Origin: CAIOYC01 sp965277345
Lineage (GTDB): Bacteria; Pseudomonadota; Alphaproteobacteria; Caulobacterales; Caulobacteraceae
DNA: 64,000 nucleotides
Direction: 5' to 3'
Assembly: GCA_965277345.1 (NCBI GenBank)
Contig: CBDICI010000004.1
Location: 310,001-374,000, forward strand
Shown: positions 1 through 9,451 of the stretch, one piece after another
Layout of the letters: every line of letters begins with the position of its first letter
How positions within the stretch are numbered: the first letter of the stretch is position 1
Made by a program: the position numbers and the translations under genes
The notes under the pieces: model-generated
Database searches by the model: none
Seen by the model: only the letters and a program-made list of their open reading frames with translations
Told to the model about the DNA's origin: nothing

Positions 1-104
1 CCGGGGTTGAGCGCGCCGAAGCGGGTGCCCACCTTCAGCTTGAGGGTGTTGGGCACCTGGATCATCTCGACATCGTCGGGGCGCTTGAAGGCGGGATCGG
101 ACAT
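1..104 (-). CDS. Hypothetical protein, N-terminal fragment
   Basis: Only the first 34-35 codons are in the window; the gene runs off the left edge. It starts at an ATG (complement of 102-104) and begins MSDPAFKRPDDVEMIQVPN. The short soluble N-terminus has no signal peptide or membrane segment. It lies downstream of nadK on the same strand, 104 bp away, so it may share the nadK transcript or have its own promoter. I do not recognise the family from this fragment. Confidence 0.6.
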   Translation of the reverse strand, partial: MSDPAFKRPDDVEMIQVPNTLKLKVGTRFGALNP

Positions 105-208
105 GCTTTTTCCCGTGTTGGGCCGCGGGCTCGCCGGCCGCACTGTTCACTATGACCCATTATGGGGATGCTGAATTAACAATCCGTGCAAGCGGAGCGC
201 TGGTCCGA

Positions 209-988
209 TCAGACCGAGAACTGCTCGGCCAGCACCCGCTCCTCCAGGCCGCGGCCCGCGTCGAACAGCATACACAGGGCGATGTCGCGGGCCTCCGAAA
301 CGTGCACCTCGGTGACGTTGCGCACCTCGAAATTGTCGGCCACGGCGCTCACCGGCCGCTTGTCCGCCTCCAGCACCTCGAAGGTCACCCGCGCCGAATG
401 GGGCAACAGCGCGCCGCGCCAGCGCCTCGGCCGGAAGGCGGAGATGGGCGTCAGCGCCAGCGCCTCCGCCGTCAGGGGAATAATCGGCCCGTGGGCTGAG
501 AGGTTGTAGGCGGTCGATCCGGCCGGGGTGGAGAGCAGCGCCCCGTCGCACACCAGCTCCTCCATCCTGACCTTGCCGTCGATGGAGACGCGGAGCTTGG
601 CGGTCTGGCGGGTCTGGCGGAGCAGGGAGACCTCGTTGATGGCCAGGGCGCGATGGTGGGTGCGGGTGCGGTCCACCGCGGTCATGGCCAGGGGGTGGAT
701 GACGGCCCGCTCAGATCGCGCGATCCGCAGCGGCAGGCCCTCCTCCACATAATCGTTCATCAGGAAGCCCACCGAGCCGCGGTTCATGCCGTAGATCGGC
801 TTGCCGGTCTTCAGCGTGCGGTGCAGCGTCTCCAGCATGAAGCCGTCGCCGCCGAGCGCCACGATCACCTGCGCCTCGTCCTCTGGGATGTAGCCGTACT
901 TCTGCTCGAGCCGGCGGCGCGCCTCCTGCGCTTCCGGCCGGTCGGAGGCGGTAAAGGCGAGGCGCGGGTCTGGATCGATGTCCGCCAT
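209..988 (-). CDS. nadK: NAD kinase
   Basis: This enzyme phosphorylates NAD to NADP in the cytoplasm and is the only de novo source of NADP. The 259-residue protein has the family hallmarks in order: the GGDG motif at residues 46-49, the NE pair at 118-119, and the nucleotide-binding stretch [15 protein letters not shown] from about residue 154. Length is normal for short alphaproteobacterial NAD kinases. The start codon abuts the stop codon of the upstream DUF2336 gene (988/989), so the two are probably cotranscribed and translationally coupled. Family assignment is secure; regulation is not visible. Confidence 0.95.
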   Translation of the reverse strand: MADIDPDPRLAFTASDRPEAQEARRRLEQKYGYIPEDEAQVIVALGGDGFMLETLHRTLKTGKPIYGMNRGSVGFLMNDYVEEGLPLRIARSERAVIHPLAMTAVDRTRTHHRALAINEVSLLRQTRQTAKLRVSIDGKVRMEELVCDGALLSTPAGSTAYNLSAHGPIIPLTAEALALTPISAFRPRRWRGALLPHSARVTFEVLEADKRPVSAVADNFEVRNVTEVHVSEARDIALCMLFDAGRGLEERVLAEQFSV

Positions 989-2122
989 CTAGAACTGGCT
1001 GCGCCGATCCGGGGCGTCCTGCGCGGGGGCGTGGTCCATCATGGCGCGGAAGGCGTCCAGCGCCGCTTCCGGCGAGGCGTGGGTGAAGGCGGCGTTGATG
1101 TTGCGCAGCGAGTCCGGCGTGGCGCTGGGCCGCCCGTTGTTCAGCGCCCGCAGCAGCGACAGCAGGGTCGGAAAGACGCTGCGGTCGATCCCTACTCCGG
1201 CGCAGAGCAGGGCCACCCGTTCGGGCCGGTCCGAGGCGCAGGCGTCGCGCACGGTGTCAGTGCGCAGGTGCGCCAGCGCCGCCAGCGCCAGCTCGAACAG
1301 ATAGAGCTTTCCCTCGCGCAGGGACTTCAGCAGGAAGCCGGGACGCAGCTGCCCCGCCGCCTGCAGCTTGGCGATCAGCCGCGTCTCCATCTCCTGCCGA
1401 TCGACCGCGCCGGTGGGAATGGCGTCCCGACCGGCATAGGCCCGTCCGACCGCCGCGTCGACCGCCGCCTCCAGCGCCGCGGGGTCGATCACGAACCGCG
1501 CGCCGATCTCCTGGCGCAGGGCCTCGCCGACCCAGGCGAACAGGGTGTGGGCCAGCCTGGCGTTCAGGCGCGGGTGGCGGGCCAGGGGTGCGCGGAGCGA
1601 AGCGATGTGACGCGAGGCGGTGACGAGTTCGGCCATGCCCTCGGCGTCGATCCTCGCGCTTTCATTGCCGGCCAGGGCGGTCAGGACCACCGGCTCGCCC
1701 TTGTCGAGGATCGCCCTCACCACCGCAGAGGCCAGCTCCGGCCGGCGGGCCACCTCGATCTGATGCTCCAGCGTCGCCATGACCAACAGCTGGATCAGGT
1801 CCGGGTCGCTCAGCACCGGGCTTCTGGCGATCAGCGGACGGGCGATCTCGATGTCGTCGAGCGCCAGGGTGTTGACCAGGGCCGACGGCGCCCAGCGCGC
1901 TTCGGCCAGGCTGTCGGCCAGGCGCAGGCGGATGTCGCGCTCGGCGTCGGCGATCAGCACCATGAAGACGTCGTTGATCAGCCCCTGCGCGCGCGCCGTG
2001 GCGCCGGCCTCGGGCAGGTCGCAGAAGGCGGCCAGGGCCTGGATCAGCCGCTCGCGGTCCGCGGGCCGGCGCGATCTGGCCAGGGCGAGCAGCGGGGCGG
2101 CGGACGACGCGGGGCCGGACAT
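989..2122 (-). CDS. DUF2336 domain protein
   Basis: A 377-residue soluble, Ala/Leu-rich, all-helical protein without signal peptide. The pattern of repeated short helices (for example DAERDIRLRLADSLAEA near residues 60-75) matches the alphaproteobacterial DUF2336 family, which looks like a HEAT-type repeat scaffold. The biochemical function is unknown. It is followed without a gap by nadK. A second member of the same family lies at 31089-32237, so the genome carries at least two paralogues. Family call is by recognition of the sequence pattern; no function is proposed. Confidence 0.8.
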   Translation of the reverse strand: MSGPASSAAPLLALARSRRPADRERLIQALAAFCDLPEAGATARAQGLINDVFMVLIADAERDIRLRLADSLAEARWAPSALVNTLALDDIEIARPLIARSPVLSDPDLIQLLVMATLEHQIEVARRPELASAVVRAILDKGEPVVLTALAGNESARIDAEGMAELVTASRHIASLRAPLARHPRLNARLAHTLFAWVGEALRQEIGARFVIDPAALEAAVDAAVGRAYAGRDAIPTGAVDRQEMETRLIAKLQAAGQLRPGFLLKSLREGKLYLFELALAALAHLRTDTVRDACASDRPERVALLCAGVGIDRSVFPTLLSLLRALNNGRPSATPDSLRNINAAFTHASPEAALDAFRAMMDHAPAQDAPDRRSQF

Positions 2123-2257
2123 GCCGAATCTCCGGAAGCGGAACGCCTAAGCTGGTCTTCCCCGGCCTCCGGCTCAAGGCGAAGCGTGCGAACTTCGTGC
2201 GAAACTTGACGCCGGGGCCGCCGGGGGCGATTTTGCCGCCCACAGGGAGAGACGATC

Positions 2258-3037
2258 ATGGCCGATGGATCGCTGATGGGCGCCGCCTCGCTAAGGGGCA
2301 AGGTGAGCGAGGCGGAGTGGCAGGTTCGCGTCGAACTGGCCGCCCTCTACCGGCTCGTCGCCCTGCACGGGTGGGACGACATGATCTTCACCCACATCTC
2401 CGCTCGCATCCCGGGGCCGGAACACCACTTCCTGATCAATCCCTACGGCATGTTCTTCGGCGAGATGACCGCCTCGGCCCTGGTCAAGATCGACCTCGAC
2501 GGCAATATCCTGCAGGAGACGCCCTACTTCATCAATCCGGCGGGCTTCACCATCCACTCGGCCATCCATGCCGCGCGGGAGGACGCCCATTTCGTCATGC
2601 ACCTGCACTCCGACCAGGGGGTGGCGGTGGCGGCCCATGCGGAGGGCCTCCTGCCGCTCAGCCAGCATTCGCTGATTGTGCTGCCGCGCCTGGCCTATCA
2701 CGACTATGAGGGTATCGCCCTGAACCATGACGAGCGCGAGCGGATCGTGGCCGACCTCGGCGACAGGACGCTGATGCTGCTGCGCAACCACGGCACCCTG
2801 TCGGTGGGCTCGACGGCGGCGGAGTGCTGGGTCGGCATGTTCTATCTGGAGCGCGCCTGCAAGCAGCAGGTGATGGCGCTCTCCATCGGCCGCTCGGGTG
2901 TGCTGCTCGCGCCGGAAGCGGCGCAGGCCGAGGTGCGCGCCCAGGTGGGCGGCATGGGCATGGGCGGCATCGGCCGGCTGGCCTGGCCGGGCGCGCTGCG
3001 CCAGCTCGACCGCTCCAGCCCCGGCTACGACGCCTAG
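2258..3037 (+). CDS. Class II aldolase/adducin family protein
   Basis: A 259-residue cytoplasmic protein of the zinc-dependent class II aldolase/adducin fold. The family features are a FTHISARIPG stretch near residue 44, the metal-binding HLH at 115-117 and a further histidine in LLRNHGTLSVG (His178). Homologues cleave or epimerise sugar phosphates (fuculose- or ribulose-phosphate type), but many members in this clade have no assigned substrate. No sugar pathway genes are adjacent, so the substrate cannot be inferred. The ATG follows a GGGAGAG ribosome site at about 2245. Divergent from the DUF2336-nadK pair. Confidence 0.88.
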   Translation: MADGSLMGAASLRGKVSEAEWQVRVELAALYRLVALHGWDDMIFTHISARIPGPEHHFLINPYGMFFGEMTASALVKIDLDGNILQETPYFINPAGFTIHSAIHAAREDAHFVMHLHSDQGVAVAAHAEGLLPLSQHSLIVLPRLAYHDYEGIALNHDERERIVADLGDRTLMLLRNHGTLSVGSTAAECWVGMFYLERACKQQVMALSIGRSGVLLAPEAAQAEVRAQVGGMGMGGIGRLAWPGALRQLDRSSPGYDA

Positions 3038-3056
3038 CGCACGGGGGCATTTCCAC

Positions 3057-3833
3057 ATGCGCCGCTGGGGGGCGGCCCTTCTTCTGCTGTTCGTCGCGCC
3101 GGCGCGCGCTACCTATGCGGGCGCATGGCCGACGCCGGCGGGCGAGACCCAGGCGATCTTCAAGTTCGAGGGCAGCGAGGCGAACACCGCCTATGACCCC
3201 AGCGGCCTGCGCGTCCCCATCCCGCACCTGCGCGACGACAGCCTGGGTGTCTTCGTCGAGAGCGGCCTGACGCCGCGCCTCACCCTCCAGGCCAGGGCCG
3301 GGCTGACCGAGGGCGAGGACCAGTTCATCAACTATGGCGGCCGCGGGCCGGTGACGCTCGGCCTTCGCTACACCGTGATCGACAACCCGGCGGGCGTGAT
3401 CAGCGTCTATGCCGGGGCGACCTATGACGGGGTGGGGCGAAACGCCGGCTACGCCTTGCCGCACGCGGGGAACAGCGATGTGGAGATCCGCCTTCTGGCC
3501 GGCCGCAACGCCACGGTCTGGCGCCAGTCCCTGTTCGGCGAGGTGCAGGTGGCGCGGCTGTTCCGCCAGGGTCTGCAGGATGAAACCCACCTGGACGCCA
3601 CCCTCGGCTGGAAGCCCTCGCCGCGCTGGCTGGTCCTGGTGCAGAGCTATGCCGGGCGCGCCGACCCTGGCGGATCCAACGGCCCCGTCGCGCCGGAATG
3701 GGCCAAGCTGGAGGCCTCCGTGGTCCGCCACTTGGGTCCCTGGAGCCTGCAGGCCGGCTGGCGCCAGACGGTCTGGGGCCGCGAAGCCCCCATCGAGCAC
3801 GGCCCGGTGGTGGCCGTGTGGCGACGGTTCTAG
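3057..3833 (+). CDS. Secreted, probably outer-membrane, hypothetical protein
   Basis: The ATG at 3057 gives a 258-residue protein with a short signal peptide (MRRWGAALLLLFVAPARA). The mature part has alternating hydrophobic/polar strands rich in aromatic and glycine residues, ending in a terminal Phe (VVAVWRRF), as expected of a small outer-membrane beta-barrel. It starts 19 bp after the aldolase stop and may be cotranscribed. I do not recognise a named family; the barrel suggestion is an inference from composition and the C-terminal aromatic residue. Confidence 0.75.
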   Translation: MRRWGAALLLLFVAPARATYAGAWPTPAGETQAIFKFEGSEANTAYDPSGLRVPIPHLRDDSLGVFVESGLTPRLTLQARAGLTEGEDQFINYGGRGPVTLGLRYTVIDNPAGVISVYAGATYDGVGRNAGYALPHAGNSDVEIRLLAGRNATVWRQSLFGEVQVARLFRQGLQDETHLDATLGWKPSPRWLVLVQSYAGRADPGGSNGPVAPEWAKLEASVVRHLGPWSLQAGWRQTVWGREAPIEHGPVVAVWRRF

Positions 3834-4102
3834 CCGCTTAAGCAAGACCACCTATTGCGTGCTCCATTGGTCTATGGAGGCCGCGCCTGTCCGCCCTCGA
3901 TGCGATCCTGCACCGAGACGTGCAGTGGATCCTGAAACACCCGTTGGGCTTCCTCGAAGCTCGCGCCGTCACGTTTGCGCCGCCTGAACGCCATTCTTCG
4001 GCGGGAAATGCTGGCCTCGCTCAAGCAGGTGCGCCGAGCGTAGCCTTCCGTCGGCGGCTACTTTGCGATCATCGCTTTCGGCAATACGTATAAAACGGCC
4101 GG

Positions 4103-4173
4103 AGCGGGTAGACGGGATCGAACCGACATCCTCAGCTTGGAAGGCTGCTGCACTACCATTGTGCTATACCCGC
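4103..4173 (-). tRNA. tRNA-Gly (anticodon UCC)
   Basis: The complement folds as a 71-nt tRNA: acceptor GCGGGTA pairs with TACCCGC, the D-arm contains AGCACAATGGTAGTGC, the anticodon loop CTTCCAA carries TCC, and the T-arm has the GGTTCGATCCC signature. The genomic sequence after the discriminator base reads CCG, so CCA is not encoded. Confidence 0.96.
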
Positions 4174-4218
4174 GGCCGTGCCGGCTGCGCCGGTGGGCGG
4201 ACGCGCCGTTCTCCGGTG

Positions 4219-4303
4219 TGGTGGGGGAAGCAGGACTCGAACCTGCGAAGGCGTAGCCAGCGGATTTACAGTCCGCCCCCTTTGCCACTCGGGACATTCC
4301 CCC
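4219..4303 (-). tRNA. tRNA-Tyr (anticodon GUA)
   Basis: A class II tRNA on the complement. Acceptor GGGGGAA pairs with TTCCCCC, the anticodon stem-loop GGACTGTAAATCC carries GTA, and there is a long variable arm and the T-loop GGTTCGAGTCC. The CCA end is encoded (4219-4221). It lies 45 bp upstream of tRNA-Gly on the same strand, so the two are probably one transcript, the usual Tyr-Gly pairing. Confidence 0.97.
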
Positions 4304-4423
4304 GTTCACACGGGCCGCCGTCGAGGGCCGGAAAGTCGCTGCAATCCATGCCCCGCGCGTGTAGACGAGGCGTTCGGAATGCGGCGGCCGAAGGGGCCTC
4401 CGAAAAACGGAAGGCGCCTTATA

Positions 4424-5260
4424 GTGGCCTCTGATCGCGAGCGCAACGACAGGCGGGGACGTAAGGGCGGCTTCTCGCCGAACCTCCAGGCCGGTGGTCC
4501 GCGCCGCCCGTCGCCGTCGCGCGAGGACGCCGCCGGCTGGCTGTGGGGCTGGCACGCAGTGGAGGCGGCCGCGAACAATCCCGATCGTCCTCGCCCGGAG
4601 CTGATCCTCGCCACCGCCGAGCGCGCCCGCACGCTGGCCGCGATCCGGCCCGACTGGAAGGCCGAGGTGGTCGAGCCGCAGGAGATCGGCCGCCGCCTGC
4701 CGCTGGGCGCCGCGCACAACGGCGCCGCGCTGCGCACCCCGCCCTTGGACGGCGTCACGCTCGAAACGCTCGCCTATCCGGCGAGCGGCGTGATCCTGAT
4801 GCTGGATCAGGTGACCGATCCGCAGAACGTGGGCGCCATCCTGCGCTCGGCCGCAGCCTTCGGCGCCAGGGGCGTGATCATGCAGGACCGGCACGCGCCG
4901 CCTCTGGGCGGTGCGCTGGCCAAGGCGGCCGCCGGCGCGCTTGAGCGTGTCCCCGTGGTCCGCGCCGTCAACCTGTCGCGCGCGCTGGAAGCCCTGGCGG
5001 AAGCCGGTTGGACAAGTATCGGCCTGGACAGTGAAGGGCCGTCGATGTTGCCTGATAGTGTTAACGGCCCCGGCATAGTCGTCGTGCTAGGTTCGGAAGG
5101 AGAGGGTCTTCGCCGACTTGTGGCCGAGCATTGCGATACACTGGCGGCCATACCCATGCCGGGCAGGTTTGAAAGTTTGAACGTCGCTTCGGCGGCGGCC
5201 ATTGCACTATATGTGGTTAGTGATCGTTTGGCCGCACGCGCCACAGGCGAATTGGCTTGA
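4424..5260 (+). CDS. rlmB: 23S rRNA (guanosine-2'-O-)-methyltransferase, RlmB/TrmH (SpoU) family
   Basis: A SpoU-type SAM-dependent 2'-O-ribose methyltransferase, expected to modify 23S rRNA G2251. All three SPOUT motifs are present: LDQVTDPQNVGAILRSAA (motif 1), VVVLGSEGEGLRRL (motif 2) and IPMPGRFESLNVASAAAIAL (motif 3, knotted C-terminus). An N-terminal substrate-binding domain (GWHAVEAAANNP) precedes them. I chose GTG 4424 because GGAAGG lies just upstream and the protein then starts VASDRERN; an in-frame ATG at 4379 would add 15 residues and is a real alternative. The gene is divergent from the tRNA pair. Confidence 0.92.
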   Translation: MASDRERNDRRGRKGGFSPNLQAGGPRRPSPSREDAAGWLWGWHAVEAAANNPDRPRPELILATAERARTLAAIRPDWKAEVVEPQEIGRRLPLGAAHNGAALRTPPLDGVTLETLAYPASGVILMLDQVTDPQNVGAILRSAAAFGARGVIMQDRHAPPLGGALAKAAAGALERVPVVRAVNLSRALEALAEAGWTSIGLDSEGPSMLPDSVNGPGIVVVLGSEGEGLRRLVAEHCDTLAAIPMPGRFESLNVASAAAIALYVVSDRLAARATGELA

Positions 5261-5353
5261 ATGTAAACGGCCCTTAAGGCTTTGCTTTGAGGTGAACCCG
5301 TGACGCGCGCGAGGGGGCGGGCTCATGGATCGGGGAGCATTGGGGTGTGGACA

Positions 5354-6757
5354 ATGATCAAGCGTAGCTTCAGGGCGGCCGGAACGACCGCGGTGGTCAT
5401 CGTTTCGCTGACGGGGATTCTGGCGCTGTCCGCCTGTGAGGAGCGCCCCTATCCGACTGACTCCAGGAGCTATTCCAGGCCCGTGCCGCCGCCGCCCCTG
5501 GCCGGCGCGCCCAGCTATGCGCCGCCGCCCGCGCCCGTCTATGCGCCACCGCCGCCGCCCGCCTACAGCTATGCACCGCCGCCGCCCCGCGCCTATGACG
5601 CGCCCGCCATCGTCGCCATGGCCCCGATCCCCAATCCGGGCGATGTGGGGTCGGACGGCTACTATGCCGGCCGCCGCGTCCATACCCGCCTCTATGGCGA
5701 GGGTTACGCGCCCGAGGGCCGCCGCCCGGTCTATCGTCGTCCCGCCCCGGTCTACGCCGCCAGGCCTGCGCCTTCGGGCTATGCCGGCAGGCTCACCCCG
5801 ACCGGCCCGATCAGGCCCTACACCCCGCCCAAGGACTATAAGCCCGTCCCGCCGCCGGCCTATGCGGCCGCCAGGCCGCCGGTCGCGGCGTCCAGGCCGT
5901 CCGTCGTGTCCACGGCCAAGGCCACTTATAACGACAACAGGGCCCCGGTCGGCGCCCCTGACACGCCCACCAAGGTCGGCCAGGACGTGACGGCTGCGGG
6001 CGCCGCCGCCATGGCCGCCGCCGCGGTCGCCGGGCAGAAGGCCGCCGTGACCGCCAAGACCGCCGCCGACGACGCCAAGGCGGCCTACAACGCCAACAAG
6101 CCCGCCGTGGCGCCCGTTCCGGCCGCCCCTGCGCCCGCCGCGCCGGCCCCGGCCAGCGGCGCCGATCGCTCCACCCGGCTGGCCACGCTGCAGAGCGCGC
6201 TTACCGACGCGGTTTCCAAGACCACGGTGCTCGGCGCGCCCGACCGCTTCACCGCCAATCAGCCGGCGGATGTGACCCTGACCGTGCCGAAGGGCTTTGC
6301 CGACACGCTGCGCACCGAGGCGCAGAAGGACGGCCTGTCCGACGCCGCCGCCTCGGTCAACATCACCGCCGTGCTGTCCGGCGACGGCTTCTCGGTCACG
6401 CCGGACGAGACCCAGTCCCAGCCCCTGACCATCGGCCAGGACACCGTGTTCCGTTGGACCGTCACCGCCCAGCCGGGGGCCAAGGGTCCGCTGCACGCGG
6501 ACGTGGGCGCCGACCTGCTCGGCGGCGGCTCCGACACGCTGGCGCTGGGGTCGGTGCAGAAGAGCGCCGGCATGGGGGTCAAGCTGAACGCCCGAGTCGT
6601 CGGCGCCTCCATCCTCGTGCTGATCGCGGCGCTGGTGGTGGTGTGGCTGGCCCGCGGTCGCGGCGGGCCGAGCCGCTCGGCCTCGGCGCGGCGCGCCTCG
6701 CGCAACGCCCGGGGCGGCGCCCGCCCGCTCGACATGGGCGGCGAAACCCCGCAATAG
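5354..6757 (+). CDS. Proline-rich envelope lipoprotein with C-terminal membrane segment
   Basis: The 467-residue protein has a lipoprotein signal with a lipobox ending LALSAC (Cys28). There follows an extended Pro/Tyr/Ala-rich stretch (about residues 35-200, many YAPPP units), an Ala-rich predicted helical region (about 210-260), and a more globular domain (about 280-410). A clear transmembrane helix (ASILVLIAALVVVWLARG) comes next, and then a strongly basic tail. I chose ATG 5354; an upstream GTG at 5300 would bury the signal peptide. A hydrophobic anchor at both ends is unusual: the N-terminus could be acylated and the C-terminus held in the inner membrane. No named family recognised. A strong terminator follows. 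Confidence 0.8.
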   Translation: MIKRSFRAAGTTAVVIVSLTGILALSACEERPYPTDSRSYSRPVPPPPLAGAPSYAPPPAPVYAPPPPPAYSYAPPPPRAYDAPAIVAMAPIPNPGDVGSDGYYAGRRVHTRLYGEGYAPEGRRPVYRRPAPVYAARPAPSGYAGRLTPTGPIRPYTPPKDYKPVPPPAYAAARPPVAASRPSVVSTAKATYNDNRAPVGAPDTPTKVGQDVTAAGAAAMAAAAVAGQKAAVTAKTAADDAKAAYNANKPAVAPVPAAPAPAAPAPASGADRSTRLATLQSALTDAVSKTTVLGAPDRFTANQPADVTLTVPKGFADTLRTEAQKDGLSDAAASVNITAVLSGDGFSVTPDETQSQPLTIGQDTVFRWTVTAQPGAKGPLHADVGADLLGGGSDTLALGSVQKSAGMGVKLNARVVGASILVLIAALVVVWLARGRGGPSRSASARRASRNARGGARPLDMGGETPQ

Positions 6758-6779
6758 GCCGCACGGCCGACAAGCTTAT

Positions 6780-6813
6780 GGCCCCGGAGGCGACTCCGGG
6801 GCCGTTGTTGTTT
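6780..6813 (+). terminator. Rho-independent terminator after the envelope lipoprotein gene
   Basis: Perfect 10-bp stem GGCCCCGGAG / CTCCGGGGCC (6780-6789 with 6794-6803), 4-nt loop GCGA, followed by GTTGTTGTTT. It is 23 bp after the stop codon of the preceding gene. Confidence 0.85.
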
Positions 6814-6916
6814 CCAGTCGCCGCGGGGCTCCCACGGCCCCCGGCGCGGACCGCCGGGGCCGGGAACGGATCGGGCCCGGCCACGTTGCACCAACGGCAA
6901 AGGGCGAGAGGTCGTT

Positions 6917-7090
6917 ATGCGGCGAGCAATGATGCCTTCGGAAGTGGGCGCGCACCTGACGCCGGGCTTCGGTGCGCTCCATGAACTCCGCCGTCCATCG
7001 CTGCGGATACGCGTGGCCGAACCCTACAAGATCGCCGGCTACGGTATGCTGATCCTGCTGGCTGTTTCAGCCCTCGGCCACCTGCATTAG
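6917..7090 (+). CDS. Possible small membrane protein (57 aa)
   Basis: An open frame of 57 codons from ATG 6917, preceded by GGGCGAGAGG, ends 4 bp inside the 3' end of metG (convergent). Residues 41-54 ([14 protein letters not shown]) form a short hydrophobic helix at the C-terminus after a basic region. No family is recognised. Nothing else explains the 270 bp between the terminator and metG, but a chance frame cannot be excluded in DNA of this composition. Confidence 0.35.
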   Translation: MRRAMMPSEVGAHLTPGFGALHELRRPSLRIRVAEPYKIAGYGMLILLAVSALGHLH

Positions 7091-8811
7091 GACGTCGGCG
7101 CGCCGCCGAAGCGTTCGGTCCATTCGGCGACCTGCGCGTCCTCTATCTTCCTGAACAGCACCTCGGGCGCCTTCACCGGTCGCCTGGCGGGCAGTCGATC
7201 TAGCGAGGTCAGACCGTCCGGCTCGGGCCAATGCGTCAGTCCTTCGCTGTCCCCCACCGCCTCCGCGATCACCTCCGCCGTCGCCGGGATAAAGGGTGAC
7301 GACAAGCGCGCGAACAACGCCACCAGGTTCAGGCCCGTGCGCACCACCACCGCGGCGCGGGCCGGGTCGGTCTTGATCGCGGTCCAGGGCGCCGCCTCGG
7401 TGAGGTACTCGTTGCCCAGCACCCAGATGGCGCGCAGCGCCTGGGTGGAGCGGCGCAGCTCCAGCCCGCCCATGGCCGCGGTCAGTTCGGCGAGCTTTTC
7501 GGTCAGGTTCGCCGCCAGAGCCTCTTCCAGCGGTCCCGGTTCCCCGCCCGCGGGCACGAGGCCATCGAACCGGGTCTCCGTGAACTTCAGGATGCGGTTG
7601 ACGAAGTTGCCGAGCACGTCGGCCAGGTCCTTGTTGACCAGGTTCTGGAACGCCTCCCAGGTAAAGGCGCTGTCGGCGCTCTCGGGCGACTGGGCGCACA
7701 GATACCAACGCCAGACGTCCGCCGGCAGCAGGTCCAGCGCCGCGTCCATGAACACCCCGCGCCGATTGGAGGTGGAGAACTTGCCGCCGTACCAGTTCAG
7801 CCAGTTGAAGCTCTTCAGCACATCGACCCGCTTCCACGGCTCCTCCGATCCCAGGAGGGTGGCAGGGAAACTGACGCTGTGGAAGGCGACGTTGTCCTTG
7901 CCCATCACCTGCACATAGCGCACGTCGCCCGCGCCCTGGTCGGTGCGCCACCAGCGCGCCCAGTCGCCATGGCCGGCGTTCGACCATTCCTGGGTCGCGC
8001 CGATATATTCGATGGGGGCGTCGAACCAGACGTAGAACACCTTGGTCTCGAACCCCGGCCGCGGGGCGCCGTCGCGGGTCACCGGCACGCCCCAGTTGAG
8101 GTCGCGGGTGATGCCGCGGTCGATCAGTCCCTCGTCCAGATGCTTGTAGGCGATGGAGCGGGTGAGGGGCGGGAAGGCCGGCCGCTCATCGACGAAGGCG
8201 CGGATGCGGTCCTGTAGCTTGGATTGCAGCAGGTAGAGATGGCGGGTGTCGCGCACCTCCAGATTGGTGGACTTGGAGACCGCCGAATAGGGCTCGATCA
8301 GGTCGATGGGGTCGAGCAGGCTCCCGCAGTTGTCGCACTGGTCGCCCCGCGCGGGACGGAAGCTGCACACCGGGCAGGTGCCCTCCACATAGCGGTCGGG
8401 CAGAAAGCGGCCGTCGTCGATGGAATAGATCATCTGATCGGTGCGCTCCTCGATCAGGCCGTGGTCCTCCAGCACCTCGGCGAAATGCTGGGTCAGCGCG
8501 CGGTTTTCCGGGGAGGACGAACGGCCGAACCAGTCGAACGACAGGTGGAAGGCGGCGCCGATGTCTTTCTGCAGCTGGTGCTGCTCGTCGCAATAGGCGC
8601 GCACGTCCTGGCCAGCGGCGGCGGCGGCCAGTTCGGCGGGCGTGCCATGCTCGTCGGTGGCGCAGATGTAGAGCACCTCCGACCCCCGCGCGCGCTCGAA
8701 CCGCGCATAGACATCCGCCGGCAGCATCGAGCCGGCCAGATTGCCGAGGTGCTTGATGCCATTGATATAGGGCAGGGCCGAGGTGATCAGGATGCGTGGG
8801 CGCGTGGACAT
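7087..8811 (-). CDS. metG: Methionyl-tRNA synthetase
   Basis: A class I aminoacyl-tRNA synthetase charging tRNA-Met. The 574-residue protein carries the HIGH-type motif as HLGN (21-24), the KMSKS-type loop as KFSTS (343-347), and a zinc knuckle with CPVC (145-148) and CDNC (158-161). It lacks the C-terminal dimerisation domain of the long form, so it is the short form. It is monocistronic in appearance, with the next same-strand gene (pgsA) starting upstream with a 55-bp gap. Secure. Confidence 0.97.
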   Translation of the reverse strand: MSTRPRILITSALPYINGIKHLGNLAGSMLPADVYARFERARGSEVLYICATDEHGTPAELAAAAAGQDVRAYCDEQHQLQKDIGAAFHLSFDWFGRSSSPENRALTQHFAEVLEDHGLIEERTDQMIYSIDDGRFLPDRYVEGTCPVCSFRPARGDQCDNCGSLLDPIDLIEPYSAVSKSTNLEVRDTRHLYLLQSKLQDRIRAFVDERPAFPPLTRSIAYKHLDEGLIDRGITRDLNWGVPVTRDGAPRPGFETKVFYVWFDAPIEYIGATQEWSNAGHGDWARWWRTDQGAGDVRYVQVMGKDNVAFHSVSFPATLLGSEEPWKRVDVLKSFNWLNWYGGKFSTSNRRGVFMDAALDLLPADVWRWYLCAQSPESADSAFTWEAFQNLVNKDLADVLGNFVNRILKFTETRFDGLVPAGGEPGPLEEALAANLTEKLAELTAAMGGLELRRSTQALRAIWVLGNEYLTEAAPWTAIKTDPARAAVVVRTGLNLVALFARLSSPFIPATAEVIAEAVGDSEGLTHWPEPDGLTSLDRLPARRPVKAPEVLFRKIEDAQVAEWTERFGGAPTS

Positions 8812-8866
8812 GGCGCGTGGATATAGGCGCGGGCGCCGGCGTGCAAACGGCTCGGGCGCTTCCGCG

Positions 8867-9451
8867 CTATCGAAGCGCCTTGGCTGCGCCGCGCAGGTAT
8901 TCGAACCCGGTCCATAGCGTCAGCAGGGCGGCGACCCACAGCAGGGCGTCCGCCCCCACCCGCAGCGGTGAGGCATAGGGCGTCCGCGTCGCCGGCATCT
9001 CCAGCGCCAGCGCCACAAGCTGCACCGTGGTCTTCCACTTGGCGAGCTTGGTCACCACGATGCGAACCCCGCGGGGCGCCACGCCCTCGCGCAGGCCCGA
9101 AACGAACACCTCGCGGAACAGGATGAGAAACCCCGGCAGGGGCACGACGCCGCGCGGCGACAGCACGATGAGGCCGAGGATGGCGGCGGCCACGGCGATC
9201 TTGTCGGCAATGGGGTCCAGCACGGCGCCCCAGGGCGAGGTGGCCTCAAGCTTTCGCGCCAGCCAGCCGTCGAAATAGTCGGTGATGGCGGCAAAGGCGA
9301 AGATGACGAAGCTCGTCCAGATCAAGGCGCCGGCATAGGTCGGCGGACCCTCCTGCCCCGGCAGCGCCCCGCCCGCCGCCGCCAGCAGGAAGAAGACCAG
9401 GGCGCCCAGCCCGATGCGAGCGGCGGTAAGGATGTTCGGCAGCGACTTCAT
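8867..9451 (-). CDS. pgsA: CDP-diacylglycerol--glycerol-3-phosphate 3-phosphatidyltransferase
   Basis: This inner-membrane enzyme makes phosphatidylglycerol phosphate, the committed step to PG and cardiolipin. The 194-residue protein shows the complete CDP-alcohol phosphatidyltransferase signature DG-x2-AR-x8-G-x3-D-x3-D (D61, G62, A65, R66, G75, D79, D83) amid several hydrophobic helices. Its ATG overlaps the stop of flgL by 4 nt (9448-9451), so a core phospholipid gene is translationally coupled to a flagellar gene. That is an unusual arrangement and implies some pgsA expression from the flgKL promoter. Confidence 0.96.
   Translation of the reverse strand: MKSLPNILTAARIGLGALVFFLLAAAGGALPGQEGPPTYAGALIWTSFVIFAFAAITDYFDGWLARKLEATSPWGAVLDPIADKIAVAAAILGLIVLSPRGVVPLPGFLILFREVFVSGLREGVAPRGVRIVVTKLAKWKTTVQLVALALEMPATRTPYASPLRVGADALLWVAALLTLWTGFEYLRGAAKALR

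Noticed and set aside
653..2209. Long open frame (518 codons) opposite the DUF2336 gene and nadK
   Set aside because: It is antisense to clear genes, its Arg/Gly/Gln-rich composition is typical of GC-rich shadow frames, and it has no recognisable domain.
3873..4041. Short open frames between the secreted protein gene and tRNA-Gly
   Set aside because: No convincing start signal or family; possibly an old gene remnant, but unsupported.
5207..6754. 515-codon frame antisense to the Pro-rich lipoprotein gene
   Set aside because: A Gly/Arg/His-rich shadow caused by the proline/alanine repeats of the real gene.
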